From Marihabitans asiaticum (GTDB lineage: Bacteria; Actinomycetota; Actinomycetes; Actinomycetales; Dermatophilaceae), in NCBI RefSeq assembly GCF_007828725.1, contig NZ_VIUW01000005.1, positions 161,426 through 225,425 on the forward strand: 64,000 nt of DNA. Direction: 5' to 3'. This document shows, one piece after another, positions 25,674 through 33,243 of the stretch. Every line of letters starts with the position of its first letter. Within the stretch, counting starts at the first letter, position 1. The notes beneath the pieces were generated by a model. That model was given only the letters and a program-made list of their open reading frames with translations, searched no databases and was not told where the DNA came from. Both the position numbers and the translations under genes were made by a program.

Positions 25674-26462
25674 TCAGTCCTTGCGGGCGAGGGCATGCAG
25701 CTGGGTCCCGAGACGGGAGAGCACGGAGCCGCCGTCGTCGGACACCGCGGCCTGCTCCAGGGCGAGCAGGTCGGAGCGGTCGGCGTCGGAGTCGAGCAGC
25801 GCCCCGGGCACGAGGTCGCTGAAGATGCGGACCCCGTGCAGGCCGGCCACGGTGAAGCCGGCGCGGTCGAGCCGGGCCTCGATGTCGTCCTGGTCGAAGC
25901 GCCGCGGCATCGGGTCGCTCTCGCCCCAGCGCCCCTCGGGCGTGGCCAGGGCGGCCCGGGCCTGGTCGAAGCGCCCGGCGAGGGCCCGGCCGAGCACGGC
26001 GGCCAGGCGCTGCGCGGCGACCAGGCTGAGGTACCCGCCGGGAGCGAGCACGTCGGCGATCCGCCGCAGGGTCTCGTCGGGGTCGTCGACCACCTCGAGG
26101 GTGCCATGGCAGCAGACGAGGTCGACGCTGCCCGGGGCAAGAAGGTCGGAGAGGGTGTCGGCGTCACCCTGCACCGCGCTGATCCGACCGGCCGCGCTGG
26201 ACTCCTCCGCGCGGCGCCGCAGCGAGGCCAGCGCGTCGGGGCTGGGGTCGACGACGGTGACGGTGTGGCCACCCTCGGCAAGGGGGACGGCAAGCCCGCC
26301 TGTCCCGCCGCCGAGGTCGAGGACGCGCAGCGCCCGCCCGAGCTCGCGCTCACGCTCGGTGGTCAGCTCGGCGACCTCGGCCCACACCGCCGCGGTGCGC
26401 AGGCTGCTCTCGACGCCGCGGCGTCGGGCGCCGCTGCCCGGTGTCGGACGGTCCTGGCTCAC
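25674..26462 (-). CDS. Class I SAM-dependent methyltransferase
   Basis: A 262-aa methyltransferase. Start chosen at GTG 26462 (VSQDRPTPGSG) with AAGGGAG at the right distance; a long upstream in-frame stretch is not plausible coding. Motif I is VLDLGGGTGGLAVPLA (about 47-62), then VTVVDPSPDAL and GSVDLVCCHGTLEVVDDP (about 115-132). The substrate is unknown; the layout resembles the SmtA/UbiE-like group. It sits between the HEPN gene and dinB. A TAGGCT (26509-26514) in the 143-bp spacer upstream could be its own -10, so it may not depend only on the SOS promoter. Confidence 0.85.
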   Translation of the reverse strand: MSQDRPTPGSGARRRGVESSLRTAAVWAEVAELTTERERELGRALRVLDLGGGTGGLAVPLAEGGHTVTVVDPSPDALASLRRRAEESSAAGRISAVQGDADTLSDLLAPGSVDLVCCHGTLEVVDDPDETLRRIADVLAPGGYLSLVAAQRLAAVLGRALAGRFDQARAALATPEGRWGESDPMPRRFDQDDIEARLDRAGFTVAGLHGVRIFSDLVPGALLDSDADRSDLLALEQAAVSDDGGSVLSRLGTQLHALARKD

Positions 26463-26605
26463 GATGCTCCCTTCGGCCCGCAGAGGCGGAGTCCTCGCTG
26501 GCTGATCCAGCCTAATGGGGCGTGCGAGCCGACCGGGTCGACCGCTCCTCGGTGGCTGTCCCGGCCGCCACGCCCGGCAGTGATGGTCGCGGTCGGCGAT
26601 GTCGA

Positions 26606-27163
26606 TCATGACGCCTGCCCCGTGATCTCGTCCTCTCCGGGGTCGGCGCGGAGCTCGCCGGGGACCACGGGCATGCTGGACATCTCGACGGGCACGAGGA
26701 GGGCCGGGAGGCTCGGCGCGGGCAGTCCCACCGTCGTCGCGGCGGTGATGAGGAAGTCCTCGCCGGCGCGGAGCAGGTCGTCGACGCCCCGCACGTCGCG
26801 CGGGGGGTGGCGGTCGGCGTGCTCGAAGTAGGAGGCCCACTCCCCCAGCTCCGGGGCGACGGTCACGAGCACCCGCCACGCGTCGGTCGGGCGGGCACCG
26901 GCCCCGGTCGAACCAGGGCGGCCGCGAGCAGCGAGGACCGCCGCCGCGGTCCGCAGCGTGGCGAGCCGTGTGGCGGCCAGGCGCTCTGCGGCGGACTGGA
27001 CCCAGTGGGCCTCGGTCAGCGCGTCGGCCGCGACGCACAGGAGTCGGGTGGTCTGCTCGATCCGGCACGCTCCGGGCGCCCTTGGCACCTGTCGCGCCGC
27101 ACCCTCCGGTGCCCCGTGCTCGTCTGGTGCCGTTCGTGCACCTGCCGCTCCCGGCTCGGTCAT
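26606..27163 (-). CDS. SAV_6107-family HEPN-domain protein
   Basis: A 185-aa protein matching the actinobacterial SAV_6107 HEPN family: an all-helical domain (about 35-140, ADALTEAHWVQSAAERLAAT ... RVLVTVAPELGEWASYFEHA). I do not see a clean RNase motif R-x4-6-H of active HEPN toxins, so nuclease activity is uncertain. The N-terminal 30 residues are disordered. ATG at 27163. It is the first gene below the LexA box at 27225-27240, followed by the methyltransferase and dinB. In other actinobacteria this family also sits between metF and dinB. Confidence 0.8.
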   Translation of the reverse strand: MTEPGAAGARTAPDEHGAPEGAARQVPRAPGACRIEQTTRLLCVAADALTEAHWVQSAAERLAATRLATLRTAAAVLAARGRPGSTGAGARPTDAWRVLVTVAPELGEWASYFEHADRHPPRDVRGVDDLLRAGEDFLITAATTVGLPAPSLPALLVPVEMSSMPVVPGELRADPGEDEITGQAS

Positions 27164-27217
27164 CGCACCCGTCCTCGCTCTCCTCGCCCGTGGGGCGCAT
27201 CATCACCTCGTCCGTGC

Positions 27218-27223
27218 AGCATA
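27218..27223 (-). promoter_or_regulatory. -10 TATGCT of the HEPN-methyltransferase-dinB unit
   Basis: TATGCT on the minus strand lies one base downstream of the LexA box, so LexA bound there would cover the promoter spacer. Expected transcription start is about 27210, leaving a leader of about 47 bases before ATG 27163. Confidence 0.55.
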
Positions 27224-27224
27224 C

Positions 27225-27240
27225 TCGAACATGCGTTCGA
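27225..27240. promoter_or_regulatory. LexA (SOS) box
   Basis: TCGAACATGCGTTCGA matches exactly the actinobacterial SOS box TCGAAC-N4-GTTCGA. It is 62-77 bp upstream of the HEPN gene ATG and abuts a TATGCT -10 on the minus strand. Facing the other way there is no gene within reach except the end of metF, so the target is the leftward unit HEPN, methyltransferase, dinB (and possibly DUF3040). Confidence 0.85.
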
Positions 27241-27301
27241 TCTTTTGCGAGGTGGGCGGCTGACCGGCGGCAGGCAGGACCGGACGCTCAACCGGCAGCG
27301 G

Positions 27302-28240
27302 TCACCGGGTGATCGCCTCCACCGGTCGGGAGGCGGCGGCCAGCTGGCCGGCCAGGTTCTCGTGCACCTCGAGCGTCGCGGTGGAGCGGTTCATCGTGAT
27401 GAAGTGCAGTCCAGGAGCGCCCTCCGCGAGCAGTCGGCTGGCCAGCTCCGTCGCGATCTCGACCCCCACGGCGCGTACCGCCGCCCGGTCATTCTGGACC
27501 GGCCGCAGCCGCTCGAGCACCCGCTCGGGCAGCGGGGTGCCCATGAGCTGGGCCATCCGGTCGACCTGCTTCACGCTGGTCACCGGCATCAGCCCGGGCA
27601 CGACAGGCAGGTCGCGTCGCGCCGCGAGCGCGTCTCGCAGCCTGAGGTAGCTGTCCACGTCGAAGACCATCTGGGTGATCGCGAAGGTGGCACCGGCGTC
27701 GGCCTTGCGCACGAGCGTGTCGATGTCGTCCGCCAGGGAGGCCGAGCTCGGGTGCACGTCGGGGAAGGCCGCCACCCCGACCTCGAAGCCTCCGGTCTCG
27801 CCGATCAGGCGGACCAGCTCGTCGGCGTGGCTCAATCCCCCGGGGTGGGCGACCCACTCCCCCCGCGGGTCACCAGGTGGATCTCCCCGAAGCGCGAGGA
27901 CGTGGTCGATCCCGGCGGCCGCGTACCCCTGGAGCACCTGGCGCAGGTCGGACACGCTCTGCGATACGCAGGTCAGGTGGGCCATCGCCGTCAGCGAGGT
28001 CCGCCGGCTGATCTCCTGGGTGATCCGCAGGGTCCGGTCCTGGCTCGAGCCACCCGCCCCGTAGGTGACCGAGACGAAGTCCGGGCGCAGTGGCTCCAAC
28101 CCCTCGAGCGCCTCCCAGAGGACCGCCTCGCCCACGTCATCGCGTGGCGGCATGAACTCGAAGCTGATCGCCGGGCGGGCGTCCCACAACCGGCGGGTGA
28201 TCGTCGCCGAGCGCTCGGGGGTGCCGTGCTGCTGGGTCAT
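27302..28240 (-). CDS. metF: Methylenetetrahydrofolate reductase
   Basis: A 312-aa FAD-dependent MTHFR family enzyme, reducing 5,10-methylene-THF to 5-methyl-THF for methionine synthesis. Visible: ISFEFMPPRD (about 25-34, active-site Glu), FVSVTYGAGGSSQDRT (about 55-70), HLTCVSQS, LALRGDPPGDP (about 113-123), FAITQMVFD (about 185). Start at ATG 28240, which has a TATCGT -10 ending seven bases upstream and no Shine-Dalgarno. It is divergent from the prenyl synthase gene. Rv2172c of M. tuberculosis holds the corresponding position, as recalled. Confidence 0.92.
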   Translation of the reverse strand: MTQQHGTPERSATITRRLWDARPAISFEFMPPRDDVGEAVLWEALEGLEPLRPDFVSVTYGAGGSSQDRTLRITQEISRRTSLTAMAHLTCVSQSVSDLRQVLQGYAAAGIDHVLALRGDPPGDPRGEWVAHPGGLSHADELVRLIGETGGFEVGVAAFPDVHPSSASLADDIDTLVRKADAGATFAITQMVFDVDSYLRLRDALAARRDLPVVPGLMPVTSVKQVDRMAQLMGTPLPERVLERLRPVQNDRAAVRAVGVEIATELASRLLAEGAPGLHFITMNRSTATLEVHENLAGQLAAASRPVEAITR

Positions 28241-28247
28241 GGCGCGG

Positions 28248-28253
28248 ACGATA
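28248..28253 (-). promoter_or_regulatory. -10 TATCGT of metF (leaderless)
   Basis: TATCGT on the minus strand ends 7 bases before the metF ATG at 28240. Divergently, TAGGCT at 28271-28276 on the plus strand is a plausible -10 for the prenyl synthase gene. Confidence 0.5.
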
Positions 28254-28334
28254 ACCGAGCGGCCCACCCGTAGGCTGATCGGGAACGATCTGTGAGACCA
28301 CCGGCCCGCACGCCCGCGGGCGAGGAGAGATGTC

Positions 28335-29450
28335 GTGCCCCACCCCTTCGCCGACGACCTGCGCGCTCGGGTCCAGGCCCGCCTCAACGCCGAGCTCGCC
28401 CATCAGCAGCAGCACCTGGTCGAGATCGGCCCGGACGTCGGCGACCTCACCGAGGCCATCTCCGCCCTTCTCCTAGGCGGCAAGCGGCTGCGCGCGGCGT
28501 TCGCCTACTGGGGCTGGCGCGCCGGTGGGGGCGAGGACCGAGGCGGCGAGCACGCCACCCCGATCGCGCTGGCGGCCGCGATGGAGCTCTTCCAGGCCGC
28601 CGCGCTGCTGCACGACGACGTCATGGACGACTCCGACACCCGGCGCGGGCGACCGGCGGCCCATAGAGCCCTCGCAACGGCGCACGCGGAGCGTGGGTGG
28701 CGGGGCGATCCCGACGGTCTCGGCCTGGCCGGCGCGATCCTCGCGGGCAACCTCTGCCTGGACTGGTGCGACGACGTCGTCGTCCGCTCCGGGCTGAGCC
28801 AGGAGCGGCTCACCGAGACCTGGGCGGTGCTCGAGCGCATGCGCACCCAGCTCATGGCCGGCCAGTACATCGACGTCGTCGAGTCGATGCAGCCGTGGGG
28901 GGCGTGGAGCGGGTCGCAGCGGCTGGAGCGGGCCCGCCGGGTGCTGCGCTACAAGAGCGCGAAGTACTCCGTCGAGCACCCGCTGCTCATCGGCGCCGCC
29001 GCGGCCGGCGCCGACCCCGGGACCCGCGACGCCCTCTCGGCCTACGGCCTCGCCCTCGGCGAGGCCTTCCAGCTGCGCGATGACATCCTCGGGGTCTTCG
29101 GCGACCCGCAGGAGACGGGCAAGCCCGCCGGGGACGACCTGCGTGAGGGCAAGCGGACCGTCCTCGTGGCTCACGCCTGGCTAGCGGCGGAGCGCGCGCA
29201 GCGGGAGATGCTCGAGCGTCACCTCGGTGACGCCGACCTCGACGAAGGGGGTGTCGCGGCCTTCCGCGAGATCCTCACCGAGACCGGAGCGGTGGCGCAG
29301 GTCGAGGCGGAGATCGACGAGCTCGTGGGGCGTGCGAGGTCGGCGCTGAGCGATCTCTCGTCGCCGACCCACGGACCGGCGGACGGGACGAACGAGGCGC
29401 ACGACGCGCTGGGCGAGCTGATCGCGCTGGCGACCGCCCGGTCGACCTGA
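28335..29450 (+). CDS. Polyprenyl (geranylgeranyl) diphosphate synthase
   Basis: A 371-aa trans-isoprenyl diphosphate synthase. GGKRLRAAFAYWG (about 49-61), first Asp-rich motif LLHDDVMDDSDTRRGRP (about 94-110), KSAKYSVEHPL, and second Asp-rich motif LRDDILGVFGDP (about 247-258). The residues before the first motif (FQAAALLHDD) are small, which fits C20 product length, but chain length cannot be fixed by eye. GTG 28335 has GAGGAGAGA upstream. The product feeds quinone or carotenoid synthesis; the position equals idsA2 (Rv2173) in M. tuberculosis. Confidence 0.9.
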   Translation: MPHPFADDLRARVQARLNAELAHQQQHLVEIGPDVGDLTEAISALLLGGKRLRAAFAYWGWRAGGGEDRGGEHATPIALAAAMELFQAAALLHDDVMDDSDTRRGRPAAHRALATAHAERGWRGDPDGLGLAGAILAGNLCLDWCDDVVVRSGLSQERLTETWAVLERMRTQLMAGQYIDVVESMQPWGAWSGSQRLERARRVLRYKSAKYSVEHPLLIGAAAAGADPGTRDALSAYGLALGEAFQLRDDILGVFGDPQETGKPAGDDLREGKRTVLVAHAWLAAERAQREMLERHLGDADLDEGGVAAFREILTETGAVAQVEAEIDELVGRARSALSDLSSPTHGPADGTNEAHDALGELIALATARST

Positions 29451-29470
29451 GGCCCGGGGCCGGTCTGGAC

Positions 29471-29881
29471 CTAGAGCGCCTCTTCCATCGCCCGGCGCCG
29501 GACCTCGGTCTTGTGGCCGGCCCGGATCGCGGCGATCGGGGTGGGACCGCCCGGGAGCGTGTGGTCAGGGGTGAACAGCCACTCGATGATCTCCTCGTCG
29601 CTCATCCGGGCGTCCTGCAGCACGACGACGGTGCCCCGCAGCGCCGGTAGCGGGCCGTCGTCGTCGAAGAACTCTGCGGGGACCGACAGCACGGAGCGCT
29701 CCCCGACCCGCACCGCGACCAGCTCGCGCTCCTGGATCATCCGACGCACATCGGTGATCCGCGCCCCGATCCGCTCGGCGACGTCAGGGACGGTCAACCA
29801 GTCGTGCACGAGGGAGGCGAGGGGGGCGTGCTCGCCCGACTGCTCGAGCGCCTGACCGGGGAGGTGGGTGCTGCGGTTCAT
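29471..29881 (-). CDS. Rv2175c-like winged-helix DNA-binding protein
   Basis: A 136-aa protein with an N-terminal winged-helix/MerR-like domain (DWLTVPDVAERIGARITDVRRMIQERELVAVRVG, about 27-60 in two parts) and a C-terminal helical domain ending HKTEVRRRAMEEAL. Homologous by sequence pattern and position to Rv2175c, a DNA-binding protein phosphorylated by PknL in M. tuberculosis. The N-terminus MNRSTHLPGQ has Ser and Thr that could be the phospho-acceptors. It converges on the prenyl synthase with a 20-bp gap and is divergent from the hydrolase-kinase operon. Confidence 0.87.
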   Translation of the reverse strand: MNRSTHLPGQALEQSGEHAPLASLVHDWLTVPDVAERIGARITDVRRMIQERELVAVRVGERSVLSVPAEFFDDDGPLPALRGTVVVLQDARMSDEEIIEWLFTPDHTLPGGPTPIAAIRAGHKTEVRRRAMEEAL

Positions 29882-30101
29882 CCCGAGATTCTCTCACCCG
29901 CCGGCACCCGAGGGTCCCCGGCGCCGACGCGCGACGCTGCACGACGCGACGCGACCTCGCAGGTCCCCGGTCGAGGCGGTGATCTCCGGTAGCGTCCCCA
30001 CGGGAGTGATCACCCGTCACATCCGCCACAGCCGTCACAATGGCCACAGCTGGGGTCGGCCCCGAGCCAGTCGCCGGTCATCAGCCATCACGAGGAGACT
30101 C

Positions 30102-31289
30102 ATGGTCCTGCCCGTCGTCCTGCCAGCCGCTACCCCGCCCCCGACGCTCGACCTGCCGTCCCACCCCTCCCAGGCGCACAGCGCCGAGCGGTCGGGACGC
30201 AGCCATGTCGTCAAGGCGGGTGAGACCCTCTACGGCCTCGCCGATCGCTACGGAACCACCGTCGCGGCGATCCGCGAGCGCAACGGACTCGATCACGGCT
30301 TCATCCACCCCGGCCAGGAGCTGCGCATCCCCGCCTCGTCGGGCTCGACGGAGCGCCGCCCCGACTCAGAGCGCCGCTCCGGCCGCACGACGACGTACAC
30401 CGTCCGCCCCGGTGACACGCTCTCGGGGATCGCCGCCAGGCACGACATCAGCGTGGCCCGCCTCGCCTCGCTGAACTCGATCTCGCCTGCCGACTACATC
30501 CATGCCGGGGACCGGCTGCGCGTCGAGGGCTCGGCCGCCATACCGGCGAAGCGTGCGGCGGCCGGACGCAGCGGCGGTGGGACGCACGTGGTCCGCAGCG
30601 GCGAGACCCTCAGCGAGATCGCCGCCCGCCACACGATGTCGGTGAGTCGCCTCGCCAAGATCAACGGCATCTCCACGCGCGACTTCATCCACCCCGGCCA
30701 GCGACTGAGCCTGTCCGCCTCGTCCGGGCGCGACGCCAGCAAGACCACCCAGAGCAAGGGCACGAGCGGCGGGTCGTCCACCTCTCCCAGCACCCATCAG
30801 AAGGGCGATGACCACAACACCTTCGCCGGCCGCACCTACCCCGACTCGATCGTCGGCGCGGCGGCGAAGAACCGCGACATCCTCGGCTCGCGTGCGGTGC
30901 CGTCCCGGGACGAGGTCCGGCGGATGATCACCGAGACCGCCCGCCAGCACGGGGTAGACCCCAGGCTGGCCCTGGGACTGTCCTACCAGGAGTCCGGCTG
31001 GGACCAGCGACAGGTCTCCGTCGCCAACGCCATCGGCGTGATGCAGGTCATCCCCTCCTCCGGCGACTGGGCGTCGGGGCTGACCGGCAGGGAGCTCGAC
31101 CTGCTCGACACCCAGGACAACATCACCGCCGGCGTCGTGATCCTCAAGGCCCTGAACCGACTCTCCAGCAGCGAGTCGCAGGCGATCGCCGGGTACTACC
31201 AGGGCCTGGCATCGGTCCGGGCGAACGGCATGTACACCGACACCCAGCAGTACGTGAAGAACGTCAAGGCGCTCAAGCAGCGGATGTAG
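30102..31289 (+). CDS. LysM lytic transglycosylase (secreted wall hydrolase)
   Basis: A 395-aa protein with three LysM domains (about 34-78, 95-140 and 160-205; each GETL/GDTL ... IHPGQ/IHAGD) and a C-terminal SLT-type lysozyme fold (about 265-395) with the catalytic Glu in LSYQESGWDQ and NAIGVMQVIPSS. It would cleave peptidoglycan glycan strands outside the membrane. Start at ATG 30102 has GAGGAG five bases upstream, but then the export signal is weak (MVLPVVLPAATPP). An alternative GTG at 30006, behind TAGCGT (29990-29995), would give an Arg-rich n-region and a more convincing signal peptide. The pknL ATG is six bases after the stop. Confidence 0.88.
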   Translation: MVLPVVLPAATPPPTLDLPSHPSQAHSAERSGRSHVVKAGETLYGLADRYGTTVAAIRERNGLDHGFIHPGQELRIPASSGSTERRPDSERRSGRTTTYTVRPGDTLSGIAARHDISVARLASLNSISPADYIHAGDRLRVEGSAAIPAKRAAAGRSGGGTHVVRSGETLSEIAARHTMSVSRLAKINGISTRDFIHPGQRLSLSASSGRDASKTTQSKGTSGGSSTSPSTHQKGDDHNTFAGRTYPDSIVGAAAKNRDILGSRAVPSRDEVRRMITETARQHGVDPRLALGLSYQESGWDQRQVSVANAIGVMQVIPSSGDWASGLTGRELDLLDTQDNITAGVVILKALNRLSSSESQAIAGYYQGLASVRANGMYTDTQQYVKNVKALKQRM

Positions 31290-31295
31290 GACTCC

Positions 31296-33203
31296 ATGGC
31301 GCGAGCAGCGACGGCCGACCTCGTCGGGGTTCTCCTCGACGGCCGCTACCGCGTGCTCGAGCACCTCGCCGACGGCGGCATGGCGTCGGTCTACCTCGGG
31401 ACCGACCTGCGCCTCGACCGCGACGTGGCGATCAAGGTGATGCGCCCCGACCTCGCGGCGGACGAGCAGTTCGTCTCCCGGTTCCGTCGCGAGGCCCGCA
31501 GCGCGGCCCGGCTGGCGCACCCGAACGTCGTGGCGGTCCACGACCAGGGCGAGTCCGCCGACGGTGTCTTCCTCGTGATGGAGCATGTCCCGGGGCAGAC
31601 CCTGCGCCAGGTCCTCGACTCCGGCGACGGCCTTCGAGTCCGCGCCGCCCTCGACATCGTCCAGGACGCGCTCGCCGGGCTGGCCGCGGCTCACCGGGCC
31701 GGGCTGGTGCACCGCGACATCAAGCCGGAGAACGTGCTCATCCGCGAGGACGGCGCCGTCAAGGTCGCCGACTTCGGCCTGGCCCGCGCGGTGACCTCCC
31801 AGACCGCGACCGGCGCGACCGGGGTGCTGCTCGGCACGGTGAGCTATCTCTCCCCGGAGCAGGTCCAGCGCGGCATCGCCGATGCCCGCAGCGATGTCTA
31901 CGCGATCGGGCTGGTCCTCTTCGAGATGCTCACCGGACGCAAGGCGGTCGACGGTGAGACCCCGATCCATGTCGCCTTCCAGCACGTGCACGGCGATACC
32001 CCCACCGTGCACGGGGTCGACCCCCAGGTGCCGCTCGCACTCTGCGAGGTCGTCGACTCCGCGCTGCAGCGCGACCCCGACCTGCGGCCGCGGGACGCAG
32101 GAGAGCTGCTCGAGCGGGTCGCTCGGGCCCGAACCGGCCTGACCGATGCCGAGCTGGATCGTCGCCCGGAGCCCGGGCCGCCGGGGACAGACGGGCCCGA
32201 GCCGCACCGGACGGAGCGTCAGCTTGGCCGGCCGACCGTGGCACAGCGGTCCGAGCCGACCGAGGGCGCGCTCTCGGGGGTCGTTGTGCCGCAGGACCGC
32301 TCGCCCCAGGCCACCGCGCCGCAGCGCCGTTCCCCCCTTCGCTGGCTACCGGTCCTGCTCCTCCTCGCAGCGGGCGCCGCCGCCGGCCTCTGGTACCTCA
32401 CCATCGGTCAGGTCACGACCGTCCCTGACGTCGCCGGCCAGGAGCTCACCGGCGTCGAGGCGCGAATCGCCGACGCCGAGCTGAGCCTGACGACCCGGGA
32501 GGCTTTCGACGAGGAGGTCCCCGCCGGCGTGGCGGTCCGGTCGACCCCGGTCGCGGGCAGCGAGACCCGCAAGGGCAGCGAGGTCGTCGTCATCGTGAGC
32601 AAGGGGCCTGAGCGCTTCGCCGTGCCCGACCTCTTGGGGATGACCCAGGCCGAGGCGAGCGAGGCTCTCGGGCGGGTCGAGCTGGCAGCTGGATCGGTGT
32701 CCCAGGCCTTCGACGAGGACGTGCCCGAGGGCCAGGTCCGCAGCAGCAGCCCAGAGGCAGGCGCCGAGCTGAGACGCGACGCCACCGTCGACCTCGTCCT
32801 GAGCAAGGGTCCAGAGCCGATTCCGATCCCCTCGGTGGTCCAGCAGCCCGTGGCGGCGGCCACGGCCACGCTCGAAGGGGCCGGCTTCGTCGTCACCCGC
32901 GCCGAGGACGTCTTCGACCCGAAGGTGCCCAAGGGCGCCGTCGTCTCTCAGGAGCCCGCGTCGGGCACGGGCTACCGCGGCGACACCGTGACCGTCACCG
33001 TCTCGAAGGGCCCGGAGATGGTCACCGTGCCCGACGTCGACGGCAAGACCGAGGCTCAGGCACGCTCTGCGCTCGAGGGCGCCGGGCTGACGGTGTCGGT
33101 GCAGAAGTTCCTCGGCGGTCCGCTCGACCGGGTCCGCGCCACCAGCCCCGCCAGCGGCACGCGGGTCGTCAAGGGCAGCACGGTGACGATCCTCGTCGTC
33201 TGA
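31296..33203 (+). CDS. pknL: PASTA-domain Ser/Thr protein kinase (PknL position)
   Basis: A 635-aa receptor kinase. Kinase domain about 14-275: LADGGMASVYLGTDL glycine loop, VAIKVM lysine, VHRDIKPENVLI (about 139-150), VADFGLAR (about 158), GTVSYLSPEQ activation-loop end. Juxtamembrane linker Pro/Glu-rich, one membrane helix (about 349-370), then four extracellular PASTA repeats ending in SKGPE-type boundaries. PASTA domains bind muropeptides or lipid II and tune cell-wall synthesis. M. tuberculosis PknL, as recalled, has no PASTA repeats, so this is an extended version at the same locus. Co-transcribed with the LysM hydrolase. Confidence 0.93.
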   Translation: MARAATADLVGVLLDGRYRVLEHLADGGMASVYLGTDLRLDRDVAIKVMRPDLAADEQFVSRFRREARSAARLAHPNVVAVHDQGESADGVFLVMEHVPGQTLRQVLDSGDGLRVRAALDIVQDALAGLAAAHRAGLVHRDIKPENVLIREDGAVKVADFGLARAVTSQTATGATGVLLGTVSYLSPEQVQRGIADARSDVYAIGLVLFEMLTGRKAVDGETPIHVAFQHVHGDTPTVHGVDPQVPLALCEVVDSALQRDPDLRPRDAGELLERVARARTGLTDAELDRRPEPGPPGTDGPEPHRTERQLGRPTVAQRSEPTEGALSGVVVPQDRSPQATAPQRRSPLRWLPVLLLLAAGAAAGLWYLTIGQVTTVPDVAGQELTGVEARIADAELSLTTREAFDEEVPAGVAVRSTPVAGSETRKGSEVVVIVSKGPERFAVPDLLGMTQAEASEALGRVELAAGSVSQAFDEDVPEGQVRSSSPEAGAELRRDATVDLVLSKGPEPIPIPSVVQQPVAAATATLEGAGFVVTRAEDVFDPKVPKGAVVSQEPASGTGYRGDTVTVTVSKGPEMVTVPDVDGKTEAQARSALEGAGLTVSVQKFLGGPLDRVRATSPASGTRVVKGSTVTILVV

Positions 33204-33226
33204 GGTCCCTGTCGTCTGAGCTGCCT
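33195..33226. repeat. 16-bp direct repeat spanning the pknL stop
   Basis: GTCGTCTGAGGTCCCT (33195-33210) is followed directly by GTCGTCTGAGCTGCCT (33211-33226), 14 of 16 bases identical. The first unit contains the pknL stop codon. It lies in the spacer between convergent pknL and aroG. Confidence 0.7.
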
Positions 33227-33243
33227 GTCCGAGGAGCCGGGCC

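Noticed and set aside
29882..30101. A c-di-AMP (ydaO-type) riboswitch before the LysM hydrolase.
   Set aside because: Such switches precede wall hydrolase genes in actinobacteria, but the conserved core elements are not present in this 220-bp region.
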